NCBI RefSeq assembly: GCF_001189295.1
Contig: NZ_CP012159.1
Location: 3,856,973-3,920,972, forward strand
Source: Chondromyces crocatus
Lineage (GTDB): Bacteria > Myxococcota_A > Polyangia > Polyangiales > Polyangiaceae
DNA length: 64,000 nucleotides
Reading direction: 5' to 3'
Position 1 is the first letter of the stretch. Each line of letters begins with the position of its first letter. The position numbers and the translations under genes were made by a program. Below, in pieces: positions 8,369 to 18,500 of the stretch. The notes under the pieces are model-generated. The model was given only the letters and a program-made list of their open reading frames with translations, ran no database searches and had not been told where the DNA came from.

Positions 8369-9463
8369 ATGAATACGACCACGCGACGAATCCGGAATGC
8401 GACCGCTGCGAGGAGAGGGACCGGAGACTCCCCGGGGCGGGCCGCCACCCTGGTGGTCCTGATGGGGGTGACGGCCAGCGTCGGGTGCGAAGGGCTGAGC
8501 TATTACCCGTACGACTGCAAGGAGCTGTCGGAATGTCCTGGCGCCGCATGCACAGGGCAGTGCGTGCCGCTGGCCCCGCTGGGGTTCGACGGGCCGGCGT
8601 TGCTGTGGACGGGTCCCGGGGAAGAAGCGCCGGAATGTCCTGCGCGTGCGCCAGTGGAGGTGTACACCGGGTATGCCGGGCTCGAATCGTCGCACGTCTG
8701 CCCGGAGTGCGCCTGCTCTGCACCAGCGTGCGTGCTTCCGACCGGGGTGACGGCGAGCAACACGCAGCAGTGCCAGGGGCCGGTCTTCACGCCGGTCGAC
8801 GCGCCCGCGAACTGGACGGGCACGTGCCAGGCGGCGGAGACGGTGATCGGCCCAGCCTCCTTGCGCTCGGTGACGATCGAGCCCGTGACCGAGCGGCCAT
8901 GTGCTCCGCTGCCCCCGACCACGCCAGCCGGCGTGGCGCCGACCCGGTGGACGCAAGTCGCGCGGGCCTGTGCGGGTGAGGCCGTGCCTGGCGTGTGCAA
9001 CGATCCCGGGCTGACGTGCCTTCCGAGCGCCGCGCCACCGCCGCCTGGGTTTCAGCAGTGCATCATGCACCTCGTCCCTGACGACGGGAAAGGTGTGCAC
9101 TGCCCGGCCAGCTACCCGGACAAGAAGGTGTTTTACGGCAGGTACGAGGACACGCGGGCTTGCGAAGCGTGCACCTGCACCGAGACCGCGCCGAGCTCCT
9201 GCTCTGCGTGGGTGTCGCTCTACCAGGATGCCGCGTGTAATCCCGGGGAGATGTTTTTGACGATCGCCATCGACCCCACGGATGCGTTGTGCACTTCCGT
9301 CCAGGCCTCGATGGCGAACCTGGGGAGTATCTCGGCCTCGTGGATGACGAACGCCCCCGGCTCATGCGAAGCCGCTGGCGGCGAAGCGCTGGGCTCCGTG
9401 GAGCCAGCGGATCCCCGGGTTTTCTGCTGCCAGCCGCTGCCAGGAGGCCGACTCGATGAGTAG
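8369..9463 (+). CDS. Cys-rich lipoprotein, tandem paralogue 1
   Basis: 364-residue exported protein. A long basic N-terminal region and a hydrophobic segment (AATLVVLMGVTASVGC) end in a lipobox-like Cys, followed by EGLSYYPYDC. About twenty further Cys residues in short CxC, CxxC and CxCS patterns suggest a disulphide-stabilised extracellular domain. The function is not recognised. It is the first of three adjacent copies: nearly identical over about 280 residues, then differing in a 35-40 residue window (from CNPGEM to ANLG), then identical again (SISASWMTNAPGSCEAAGGE). Its stop overlaps the next start by eight bases, implying coupled translation. ATG 8369 is preceded by GGAG, spaced too closely to be ideal; GTG/ATG codons upstream look non-coding. 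Confidence 0.8.
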   Translation: MNTTTRRIRNATAARRGTGDSPGRAATLVVLMGVTASVGCEGLSYYPYDCKELSECPGAACTGQCVPLAPLGFDGPALLWTGPGEEAPECPARAPVEVYTGYAGLESSHVCPECACSAPACVLPTGVTASNTQQCQGPVFTPVDAPANWTGTCQAAETVIGPASLRSVTIEPVTERPCAPLPPTTPAGVAPTRWTQVARACAGEAVPGVCNDPGLTCLPSAAPPPPGFQQCIMHLVPDDGKGVHCPASYPDKKVFYGRYEDTRACEACTCTETAPSSCSAWVSLYQDAACNPGEMFLTIAIDPTDALCTSVQASMANLGSISASWMTNAPGSCEAAGGEALGSVEPADPRVFCCQPLPGGRLDE

Positions 9464-10496
9464 ACCCGTGCTCGTTCCATCGGTTGTGGCAGGGGGGCTG
9501 GTGCTGGTCATCGCCAGCACCGGGTGCGAAGGACTGAGCTATTACCCGTACGACTGCAAGGATCTGTCGGAATGTCCCGGCTCCGCGTGCACTGGGCAGT
9601 GCGTGCCGCTGGCCCCGCTGGGGTTCGACGGGCCGGCGTTGCTGTGGACGGGCCCTGGGGAAGAAGCGCCGGAGTGTCCTGCGCGTGCTCCGGTGGAGGT
9701 GTACAGCGGGTATGCCGGGCTGGAATCGTCGCATGTCTGCCCCGAGTGCGCCTGCTCTGCACCAGCGTGCGTGCTTCCGACCGGCGTGACGGCGAGCAAC
9801 ACGCAGCAGTGCCAGGGGCCGGTCTTCACGCCGGTCGATGCGCCCGCGAACTGGACGGGCACGTGCCAGGCGGCGGAGGCGGTGATCGGCCCCGCCTCCT
9901 TGCGCTCGGTGACGATCGAGCCCGTGACCGAGCGTCCATGCGCTCCGCTGCCCCCGACCACGCCAGCCGGCGTAGCGCCGACCCAGTGGACGCAGAGGGC
10001 GCGCGCTTGTGCCGGTGAGGCCGTGCCTGGCGTGTGCAACGATCCCGGGCTGACGTGCCTTCCGAGCGCCGCGCCACCGCCGCCCGGGTTTCAGCAGTGC
10101 ATCATGCACCTCGTCCCTGACGACGGGACCGGCGTGCACTGCCCGGCCAGCTACCCGGACAAGAAGGTGTTTTACGGCAGGTACGAGGACACGCGGGCCT
10201 GCGGAGCGTGCACCTGCACCGAGACCGTGCCGAGCTCCTGCTCCGCGTGGATGTCGCTCTACCAGGGTGGGGCGTGCACCAACGAGCTTCTGTCAGTGGC
10301 GCTCAGTCTCGGCGACACCGGCTGTACATCGATCCTGATGTCTCCTGCGACCCTGGGGAGCATCTCGGCTTCTTGGATGACGAACGCCCCCGGCTCATGC
10401 GAAGCCGCTGGCGGCGAAGCGCTGGGCTCCGTGGAGCCAGCGGATCCCCGGGTCTTCTGTTGCCAGCCACTGCCAGGAGGCCAGCTCGATGAATAG
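9456..10496 (+). CDS. Cys-rich lipoprotein, tandem paralogue 2
   Basis: 346-residue second copy of the lipoprotein. The N-terminus is shorter than copy 1 and reads as a cleaner signal peptide (PSVVAGGLVLVIASTGC, then EGLSYYPYDC). The conserved body matches copies 1 and 3 apart from scattered substitutions. The variable window here is CTNELLSVALSLGDTGC through SPATLG. The start overlaps the end of copy 1 by eight bases and its end overlaps copy 3 in the same way, so the three form one transcription unit. No catalytic motif is seen. A surface ligand-binding or adhesion role is possible but unsupported. Confidence 0.82.
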   Translation: MSRPVLVPSVVAGGLVLVIASTGCEGLSYYPYDCKDLSECPGSACTGQCVPLAPLGFDGPALLWTGPGEEAPECPARAPVEVYSGYAGLESSHVCPECACSAPACVLPTGVTASNTQQCQGPVFTPVDAPANWTGTCQAAEAVIGPASLRSVTIEPVTERPCAPLPPTTPAGVAPTQWTQRARACAGEAVPGVCNDPGLTCLPSAAPPPPGFQQCIMHLVPDDGTGVHCPASYPDKKVFYGRYEDTRACGACTCTETVPSSCSAWMSLYQGGACTNELLSVALSLGDTGCTSILMSPATLGSISASWMTNAPGSCEAAGGEALGSVEPADPRVFCCQPLPGGQLDE

Positions 10497-11529
10497 ACCC
10501 ACTCTGGTGCCATCGATTGTCGCAGGGATGCTGGTCCTGGTCACGGCCAGCACCGGGTGCGAAGGGCTGAGCTACTACCCGTACGACTGCAAGGAGCTAT
10601 CGGAATGTCCTGGCGCCGCATGCACGGGCCAGTGCGTGCCGCTGGCCCCGCTGGGGTTCGACGGGCCGGCGTTGCTGTGGACGGGTCCCGGGGAAGAAGC
10701 GCCGGAATGTCCGGCCCGCGCTCCGGTGGAGGTGTACAGCGGGTATGCTGGGCTGGAGTCGTCGCACGTCTGCCCCGAGTGCGCCTGCTCTGCGCCAGCG
10801 TGCGTGCTTCCGACGGGCGTGACGGCGAGCAACACGCAGCAGTGCCAGGGGCCGGTCTTCACGCCGGTCGACGCGCCCGCGAACTGGACGGGCACGTGCC
10901 AGGCGGCGGAGACGGTGATCGGCCCAGCCGCCTTGCGCTCGGTGACGATCGAGCCCGTGACCGAGCGGCCATGTGCTCCGCTGCCCCCGACCACGCCAGC
11001 CGGTGTGGCGCCGACCCAGTGGACGCAAGTGGCGCGGGCCTGTGCTGGTGAGGCGGTCCCGGGTGTGTGCAATGATCCCGGGTTGACGTGCCTTCCGAGC
11101 GCCGCGCCACCGCCGCCCGGGTTTCAGCAGTGCATCATGCACCTCGTCCCAGACGACGGGACCGACGTGCACTGCCCGGCCAGCTACCCGGACAAGAAGG
11201 TGTTTTACGGCAGGTACGAGGACACGCGGGCTTGCGAAGCGTGCACCTGCACCGAGACCGCGCCGAGCACTTGCACTGCGTGGGTGTCGCTCTACCAGGA
11301 CGCATCATGTGGTGACGCGCTCCACTCGACAACGATCGGACTTGGCGATCCGGTATGCCTCCCCGTGCAGCTCTCGACGGCGACGCTGCACAGCATCTCG
11401 GCCTCGTGGATGACGAACGCACCCGCCTCGTGCGAAGCAGCCGGCGGCGAGGCGCTGGGCTCCGTGGAGCCAGCGGACCCCCGGGTCTTCTGTTGCCAGC
11501 CTCCCCCAGGCACTCCATCCAGCGGCTAG
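10489..11529 (+). CDS. Cys-rich lipoprotein, tandem paralogue 3
   Basis: 346-residue third copy, with signal peptide and Cys near residue 24 (LVLVTASTGC), then the shared EGLSYYPYDC start of the mature protein. It carries its own version of the variable window (CGDALHSTTIGLGDPVC through STATLH) and a different last few residues (PPPGTPSSG in place of PLPGG-LDE). The rest is almost identical to the other two, including the repeated Cys spacing. It ends the tandem array and converges on the ECF sigma gene at 11614-12195. Confidence 0.82.
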   Translation: MNRPTLVPSIVAGMLVLVTASTGCEGLSYYPYDCKELSECPGAACTGQCVPLAPLGFDGPALLWTGPGEEAPECPARAPVEVYSGYAGLESSHVCPECACSAPACVLPTGVTASNTQQCQGPVFTPVDAPANWTGTCQAAETVIGPAALRSVTIEPVTERPCAPLPPTTPAGVAPTQWTQVARACAGEAVPGVCNDPGLTCLPSAAPPPPGFQQCIMHLVPDDGTDVHCPASYPDKKVFYGRYEDTRACEACTCTETAPSTCTAWVSLYQDASCGDALHSTTIGLGDPVCLPVQLSTATLHSISASWMTNAPASCEAAGGEALGSVEPADPRVFCCQPPPGTPSSG

Positions 11530-11565
11530 CACTTTTCTGGAGGGCCGGCGGCGGCGCTGCGACGT

Positions 11566-11583
11566 CGATGTGCGTCGACATCG
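11566..11583. terminator. Hairpin between convergent genes
   Basis: CGATGT, six-base loop, ACATCG. It is preceded on the minus strand by a 3' element (AGTAGGCCGCTCG...GAAGGCG) also found before the terminator at 20221-20255. The stem is short, so confidence is modest. Confidence 0.35.
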
Positions 11584-11613
11584 CCTTCGTTCATGCGAGC
11601 GGCCTACTGCTCC

Positions 11614-12195
11614 TCACGCATCTCGTCGCTGGGGGCGAGACCTGTGGGCCTTCGTTCTCCTCGTCGGCGTGGATTGACGGTCTTCGTGGCGGTGCTGTTC
11701 CCTCGACCATGCCTCCCGGAGCTGGCGCCGCGCCCTCGCATGTCGCTTGTACACCGTCGATGTCGGGATACCGAGCCACGCGGCGATCTCGATCATCGGC
11801 GTGTCGTCGAGATCGTGAGCCGTGAGCACCACGCGCAGGTCCGTGTCCACGTGCTGGTGGAGGAGGCTGAGCAACTCCTTGCGTGTTTGCTCCCGGACGA
11901 GCTGTTCCTCGGCGGTTGGTCGCTCGTCCTCAAGGGCAACCTGGAGCGCTGTGGTCAGCTTCGTGCGCCGGTTCCGGCGAACTTCGTGGTACTTCGACGC
12001 AACGCGTACGGTGATTTTGTTCAGCCAACGCTCGGGCCGAGCGCGCCGCGGGTCGTAGCTCTGGAAGCTCTGGTGCGCCGCGAGCAAAACGTCCTGCCGT
12101 GCGTCGTCGCGGTCCGTTGAAGGGACACCGAGCCGAGCGAGCCATGCCTTCACGGCGCATCGTGTCCTCGGGTCGAAGATGGCGGTGTAGGCCAT
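11614..12195 (-). CDS. ECF-family sigma factor
   Basis: 193-residue sigma-70 family factor. Region 2 reads AVKAWLARLGVPSTDRDDAR, VLLAAHQSFQSYDP and RARPERWLNKITVRVASKY; region 4 reads TDLRVVLTAHDLDDTPMIE and IAAWLGIPTSTVYKRHARA. The tail is very basic (REQHRHEDRQSTPTRRTKAH). It would direct RNA polymerase to an unknown regulon; no anti-sigma gene is adjacent on its strand. ATG 12195 is chosen because AGGAAAG lies just upstream; the frame is open to 12264. Degenerate copies of this gene occur at about 21.8 kb and 25.6 kb in the same orientation, and its 5' flank (12281-12383) is also duplicated at 25799-25901. Confidence 0.82.
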   Translation of the reverse strand: MAYTAIFDPRTRCAVKAWLARLGVPSTDRDDARQDVLLAAHQSFQSYDPRRARPERWLNKITVRVASKYHEVRRNRRTKLTTALQVALEDERPTAEEQLVREQTRKELLSLLHQHVDTDLRVVLTAHDLDDTPMIEIAAWLGIPTSTVYKRHARARRQLREAWSREQHRHEDRQSTPTRRTKAHRSRPQRRDA

Positions 12196-12581
12196 TCGTC
12201 TTTCCTGCTCCCAGGTTCCGGAGCGTGCGCCTTGGACTCGTCGCATCGGGGCTCGAGAGGCCATTGTGACGACGAGGCCTGCTCGATGTGGAAATCGACG
12301 GCCGATGCATGGATGCTCACGCTACAGGAGCGAATCGTCGGCATGCAGGAGGGCGCGCAGGGGCGTCATGCTGGGCATGAGGCGTTCCGCGCGGTGGATG
12401 CTGGACGGCACCCATCGAATCGGTGCGTCGTGCAGGGAGCCAGTCACGCAGCGATGACCGAGTAACTCGTGATTCTCGGCATCGCGGCACGTGCGTCGTG
12501 GCGAGGTGAGACTCGTCGGTCGATTAGGATGCGAGGCATGTCTCATCGGGCTTCATTGGCCTGCCAGGAGATAGCGCGCCC
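12196..12581. other. Divergent intergenic region between sigma gene and rhs gene
   Basis: 386 bp without a convincing gene. It includes a segment (12281-12383) duplicated near 25.8 kb and must carry the promoters for both flanking genes, but I see no clear boxes. Confidence 0.5.
12281..12383. repeat. Duplicated 5' flank of the ECF sigma gene, copy A
   Basis: Aligns without gaps to 25799-25901 at roughly three bases in four. Shared blocks include GGAAATC, GGAGCG, GCGCGCAGG and GTCATGCTGGGCA. It lies upstream of an intact sigma gene here and upstream of a decayed one there. Confidence 0.7.
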
Positions 12582-15500
12582 ATGCCGACACAGGCCTCCC
12601 GCCCTCAGCACGCCTTGCCCTCCGTATCGGGTTGTTCTTTCCCCTCGCAACGACGCCGTCCCCTCCCTCCAGCGTTGCTCCTCCTCATCGCCGTGCTCCT
12701 CGTCGGCGCGTGCAGCGACGCTGGCTCACCCCTGGTCTGGTCCAGCGCCTCCCAGACCCTCTGGGATGCGTCACCGATCCCGCCAATCCCCCCGCTCCTG
12801 TGCCTCGGTCCCGACGAGGGTCCTTCCCCGTTCCCACCTGACCTTGCGCAGGGCACCACATCCGCCGCAGGCACCCTTCCAGGCTCCTTCTCGGTCACGA
12901 GCACGGGCGAGGCGACGTACACGATCCCGGTTCCCACGCTGCCAGGCCGCGCCGGCATCGAGCCTTCGCTGGCGATCACCTACGACAGCGCGCAGGGCGA
13001 GGGGCTCCTCGGCATCGGCTTCCACCTGCAAGGCCTCTCGTCCGTCGAGCGATGTCCGCGGAATGTGGCGCAGGATGGTCACATCGCGCCGGTCCGGGAT
13101 GCCGAGGACGACGCGCTGTGCCTTGATGGGCAGCGGCTCGTCCCCGTGGACCCGCAGCCGGGGCGCGTGGCGCGGGAGTACCGCACATTCCCGGACAGCT
13201 TTACGCGCGTCGAGGCCGACTTCGCGGAGAGCGAGGGGTGGCCAGCGGAGCGTGGGCCGAAGCGGCTGCGGGCGCATAGCAAGGCGGGGCTGATCTACGA
13301 ATACGGTGGAGAATCGTCGGGAAGGGTGCTCGCACGGGAGGAGGTGGTGCGGTCCTGGCTGCTGACGCGGCTCAGCGACCGGGATGGCAACACGATGGAG
13401 GTGGTCTACCGGAATGACCTCCACGCGAAGGGCTACACGGTCGAGCATGCGCCGCAGCAGATCACGTACACCGGGCATCCGAGCGTGCCGGCGTCACGCA
13501 CGGTGGAGTTCGCGTATGGGCCGCTGGAGTCGGCGGACGTGCGTGTGCTCTATGCCCGGGGGATGGAGCTGCGCCGCTCGCTGAGCTTGCGCTCGATCCA
13601 GATGTTCGGGCCGGGACACGTGCTCGCGAGGGAGCTGCGCTTCGGTTACGGGCATGGGCCGGCGACGGGTCGCTTGCGACTGGAAGCCGTCCGGGAGTGC
13701 GGGGGAGATGGGACGTGCAAACCGCCGACGCGCTTCACCTGGCACACGGCTGGAGCGGCTGGCTACAGGCAGCAGCAGACGCCCGTGGAGGTGCCACTGT
13801 CGGAACGCGGGACGCTGATGACGATGGACGTCAGCGGCGATGGCCTCGACGACCTGGTGACGTCCGACATGGTGGTGGAGGCCGGCACGGAGCAGCCGAT
13901 CACCCGCTGGTCGGTCACGCTCAACCGGAGCCAGGAGCTGACGCCGGCGTTCTTCGAGGCGGCCGTCACTGGGCAGGAGCAGCCGCATTTCATCGACGCG
14001 GAGCCGCCGTACCAGCCGGAGCTGGGGACGCCGCTCGACTACGACCACGATGGCCGGATGGACCTGTTCCTGCACGATGTGCACGGGCAGGCGCTGACGT
14101 GGGAGGTGCTGCTGTCGGATGGGGATGGGACGTTTACGCGGCGGGATACGGGGGTGCCGCGACCGTTCACGATGGGCATGACGCCGGCGGGACTGCGCAG
14201 CCCGGATGCGTCAACGCACCTGGTGGATGTCGACGGCGATGGGATGGTGGATCTGCTCCAGTGCTACAAGAGCGCGCACGAGCAGCTCTGGTACTTGCAC
14301 CGCTGGACGGCGGCGGCAGGAGGCTTCGAGCCGCACGGGGATCGGGTGCATGCGCTGACGCCGTACCCGTGCCACGCCGAGCTGCATGCGATCGATGTCG
14401 ATACGGATGGGCGGGTGGACCTGGTGATGCAGGAGCTGGTCCTCGTCGGCAGTCAGGTGCGGGCGGGGTCGCAGTACGTGGCGTTCGCGTACGAGCTGTC
14501 CGATGGATCGTGGACGCGTGCGCTGATGAACCTGCGGCTGACGCCACCGGGTGACCGGGTGTTCTTTCTCGACGTCAACGGGGATGGGCTGCCCGATGCG
14601 GTGCAGAGCAACCGGGACGATGAGCAGCTGTACACGTCGATGAACACGGGCGCCGGTTTCGCGGAGCCAGTCCCGAGCCTGGCGACGCCGATGCTCGGGG
14701 CTGCGAGGTTCGTTCGCTTCGCGTCGGTGCTCGATCACAACGCCGATGGGCGGCAAGACCTGCTGCTGGCCATGAGCGACGGGGGCTCGGAATCGCTGCC
14801 CGCGTGGAAGGTGCTTCAAGCGACGGGGGAGATCGGGCCGGGGACATTCGAGATCGTCCATCCCGGGCTGCCGATGGGCGTGGTGCTCCAGCAGGATGAG
14901 CTGCCCACGCCCGACCATCCGCTCACGCCGCGCGTCACCGATGTGAATGGGGATGGGGCGCAGGATCTGCTCTATGCGTTCAACAACCAGGTCCATGTCT
15001 TCGAGAACGTCCTCGGCCAGGAGGACCTGCTCGCGGCCGTGACGGACGGCATGAACGCGCACGATCCGGAGGACGCCGAGTACCTGCCCAACGTGCAGAT
15101 CCGGTACGACCACCTGATCGATCGTGCGCGGACGACGGCGGGCTTCGAGGACACGACGGGAATCCCGTCACCCGAGCAGCGGACTTACCGAACCCTGGAG
15201 CACAGCGATGAGGACCAGTGCCGCTATCCGGTGCGGTGCGTGGTCGGGCATCGGCGGGTGGTGAGCGGCTATGTGCTCAACAATGGCGCGGATCGGCCGC
15301 GCACATTCCAGGTGGCCTACCGCAACGGCCGTCATCACCGCCTGGGCCGAGGATTTCTGGGGTTTGGGACGCGGATCGTGCGTGACCTCGACACCGGCGC
15401 GGGCACGGCGGAGTTCTACGACAACGTCACGTTTGATGGCGCCTTCCAGGCCTTTCCCTTCCGAGGACAGGTGCAGCGCTCGTGGCGCTGGAGCCCGAGC

Positions 15501-18500
15501 TTGCCGCTGGATGCGCACAGCGCGGAGCCGGTGTCCGTCGAGCTGCTGACGACGCGGAGCTACCCGGTGGTGATTCCCACGCAGGCGGGGACGTACTTCA
15601 CGCTCTCGCTCCTGGAGGGGAAGAGCCGTCATCAGGGCACGTTCTTGCCAGGAGGTGGGAAGGGGCTCGAAGAGAGCGTGAGGGATCTGGAGGGCGATCT
15701 CTCGACACGGATGAGCGACACGCTGCGTACCGTCAGCGACTTCGACCTCTACGGGAACATCCTCGCCGAGCAGACGCAGACCGACGGCGTCGACCTCGAG
15801 CTCACGGTCACACGCAGCTTCGACAACGACCCGCTCTCCTGGCGCCTTGGAGAGCTGACGCGAGAGACGACGTGCAGCAAGGCGGCCGGCGAGACGCAGT
15901 GCCGGGTGATGCACCGGAGTTACGACGGGCGCGGGCATGTCCGCATGGAGCGCGTTGGAGGAGAGCCCTTCGACCCCGAGATGCAGCTCGATGTCTGGTT
16001 CTCCCGGGATGCGCTGGGCAACATCCACAACACCCGCTCGCGCGACGGGACCGGGCAGGTGCGCGCGAGCTGCATCAGCTACGACGCGCTGGGCTTGATG
16101 CCTCATGCGCATCGCAATCTGGAGGGCCACCAGAGCTACACACGCTACGACCCGGCGCTGGGCGTGCTGCAGGCGTCGGTGGATCCCAATGGCCTGGTGA
16201 GTCGCTGGGCCTACGATGGCTTCGGGCGGGTGACGCTGGAGAGCCTCCCGGGGCGCATGCCCACCGCCATCCGGCGCACGTGGACGAAGGACGGTGGAGC
16301 GGCTGGCAACGCCTGGAATTTGAAGATCCGCACGTCCTCGGCGGGGGGCCAGGACGAGACCGTGCAGTTCGATGGTCTCGGGCGGGAGGTGCGCTGGTGG
16401 TGGCAAGCGCTCGACGTGGGGGAAGAGCAAGCGCCGCGGATGATGCAGGAGGTCGGCTTCGATGCGCGGGGCGAGCACCTCGCCTGGCGTTCGCTGCCGA
16501 TCGCGGCTCCTGCGCCACCAGGCTCGATGCAGGTGCGAGAGACGTGGCAGTACGACGGGATGGGGCGGGTGCTCCGGCACGTCACGCCGTGGGGGGCGGC
16601 GACGACGCACGAGTACATCGGGCGGGACGAGGTCATCACGGCGCCCGGGCAAGCGGTTACCCGCATCGCCAGCGACGCTCTCGGCAGGCCCACGGCGGTG
16701 GGCGATCCTGAAGGTGGAGTCACCCGCTACACCTACGGTCCCTTCGGCGGTCTGCGGACGGTGACCACGCCTGCTGGCGCTACCACGCTGACCGAGCGCG
16801 ATGCGTTTGGCCGGGTGCGACGGCAGGTGAGCCCGGACCGGGGGGTCTCTACTGCGCACTACGATGGCTACGGGCAGAAGGTCTCATCGCTCGACGCGGC
16901 AGGCCGTGAAGTCACGACCAGCTACGACACGCTGGGTCGGATAACCAGGCAGGTCGACGAGGACGGCGTCACCGAGTTCCGGTGGGACGATGCTCCGCAT
17001 GGCGTCGGGCAGCTCGCGCTGGTGGTCAGTCCGGATGGCCATCGGCTGCGCTACGGGTTCGACCACCTCGGGCGACCAGCGACGACGACGCTGGAACTCG
17101 GCGGGGAGAGCTTCACCAGCCGGCTGTCCTACGATCTGAGCGGGCGGCTCAAGCGGATCGAGCACCCGAGCGCGCCAGGGATCGGCAGCTTCGCTGTCGA
17201 GCGGGAGTACGATCCCTACGGGCGGCTGCGGGCGCTGAAGGACGCGGGGTCCGGCGCGGAGTTCTGGCGGGCGACGGCCATCGATGCGGGGAACCGGATC
17301 ACGGGGGAGCGCTTCGGTGGAGGGACCGCCTCCACGCTCCGCACGTTCGATGCGGCACGAGAGCGGGTGAGCCGCATCGCGACGCAGGCGGCGGGCGTGC
17401 CTGTCCAGGAGTTCGCCTACCTCTGGAACGATCGCCGCAAGCTCGTCGAACGCTCCGATGGCATCCACGCCAACGTCGAGCGCTTCCGGTACGACCTGCT
17501 GGACCGACTCACCTGTGCGCAGTTCGGGCTGATCAACGCCGCCCTCTGCCCGCGACCGTTCATCTACGGACCCGATGGCAACCTGCTCCAGAAGCCCGGC
17601 GTTGGCGCCTACGAGTACGACCCCGCGCAGCCCCATGCCGTCGTCCGAGCTGGTAGCGCGTTCTACGGCTACGACGCCGTGGGCAACCAGACCTCGCGAC
17701 CAGGCGCGACGATCGCCTACACCGCGTTCGACCTACCGAAACAGATCTCCCTCACCAGCGGCGACACCGTCGACATTGAGTACGACGGCCTCCAGCAGCG
17801 GGTGCGCAAGACCACCGCGACCCAGGAGATCGTCTCCTTCGGCGAGCTGTACGAGCGCGTGACCGATGTCGTCACGGGGAACGTCGAACACCGCTACCAC
17901 GTCCACAACGACGAGCGGGTCGTCTCGCTGGTGCGGCGCTCGACAGCACAGGGCACGCGCACGCTGCACGTCCATGCCGACCACCTCGGGTCGATTGACG
18001 TGCTCACCGACGGTGTGACCGGGAGCGTCGCCGAGCAGCGCAGCTACGACGCCTTCGGCGCGCCACGCCACCCCGACTGGGGTTCGGGGCAGACGGCGTC
18101 ACCCCACGAGCTGTCCTCGCTGGGCTTCACCGGGCACGAGGCCGACCTCGACCTTGGCCTCGTGAACATGAAGGGCCGTATCTACGACCCGAAGCTCGGC
18201 CGGTTCCTCACGCCGGATCCGCTCGTGCCGCGACCTCTCTTCGGGCAGAGCTGGAACAGCTACTCCTATGTGCTCAACAGCCCGCTGTCGCTGGTCGATC
18301 CCAGTGGGTTTCAGGAGCAGCCACCTGCGACAGAGGACGGATGCTCGCAGGGCTGCACCATCTGGGTGTTCGGTCCTCCGCGCGAACCCAAGCCGCCTGC
18401 GCCACCCAAGGTCGTCGAGGGCAACCTGGAGGAGGCCGCGGGCGCTGGTTCGACGCAGGCGCCGATCGACGTCGGGACCTCAGGCGTGCGCGGTGGGTGG

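Larger units (their letters stand above)
8369..11529 (+). repeat. Tandem gene triplication, units of about 1.03-1.09 kb
   Basis: Three head-to-tail copies start at 8369, 9456 and 10489. DNA identity is high across most of each unit and collapses in one short segment near each 3' end (about 9229-9330, 10264-10352, 11300-11390). Confidence 0.85.
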
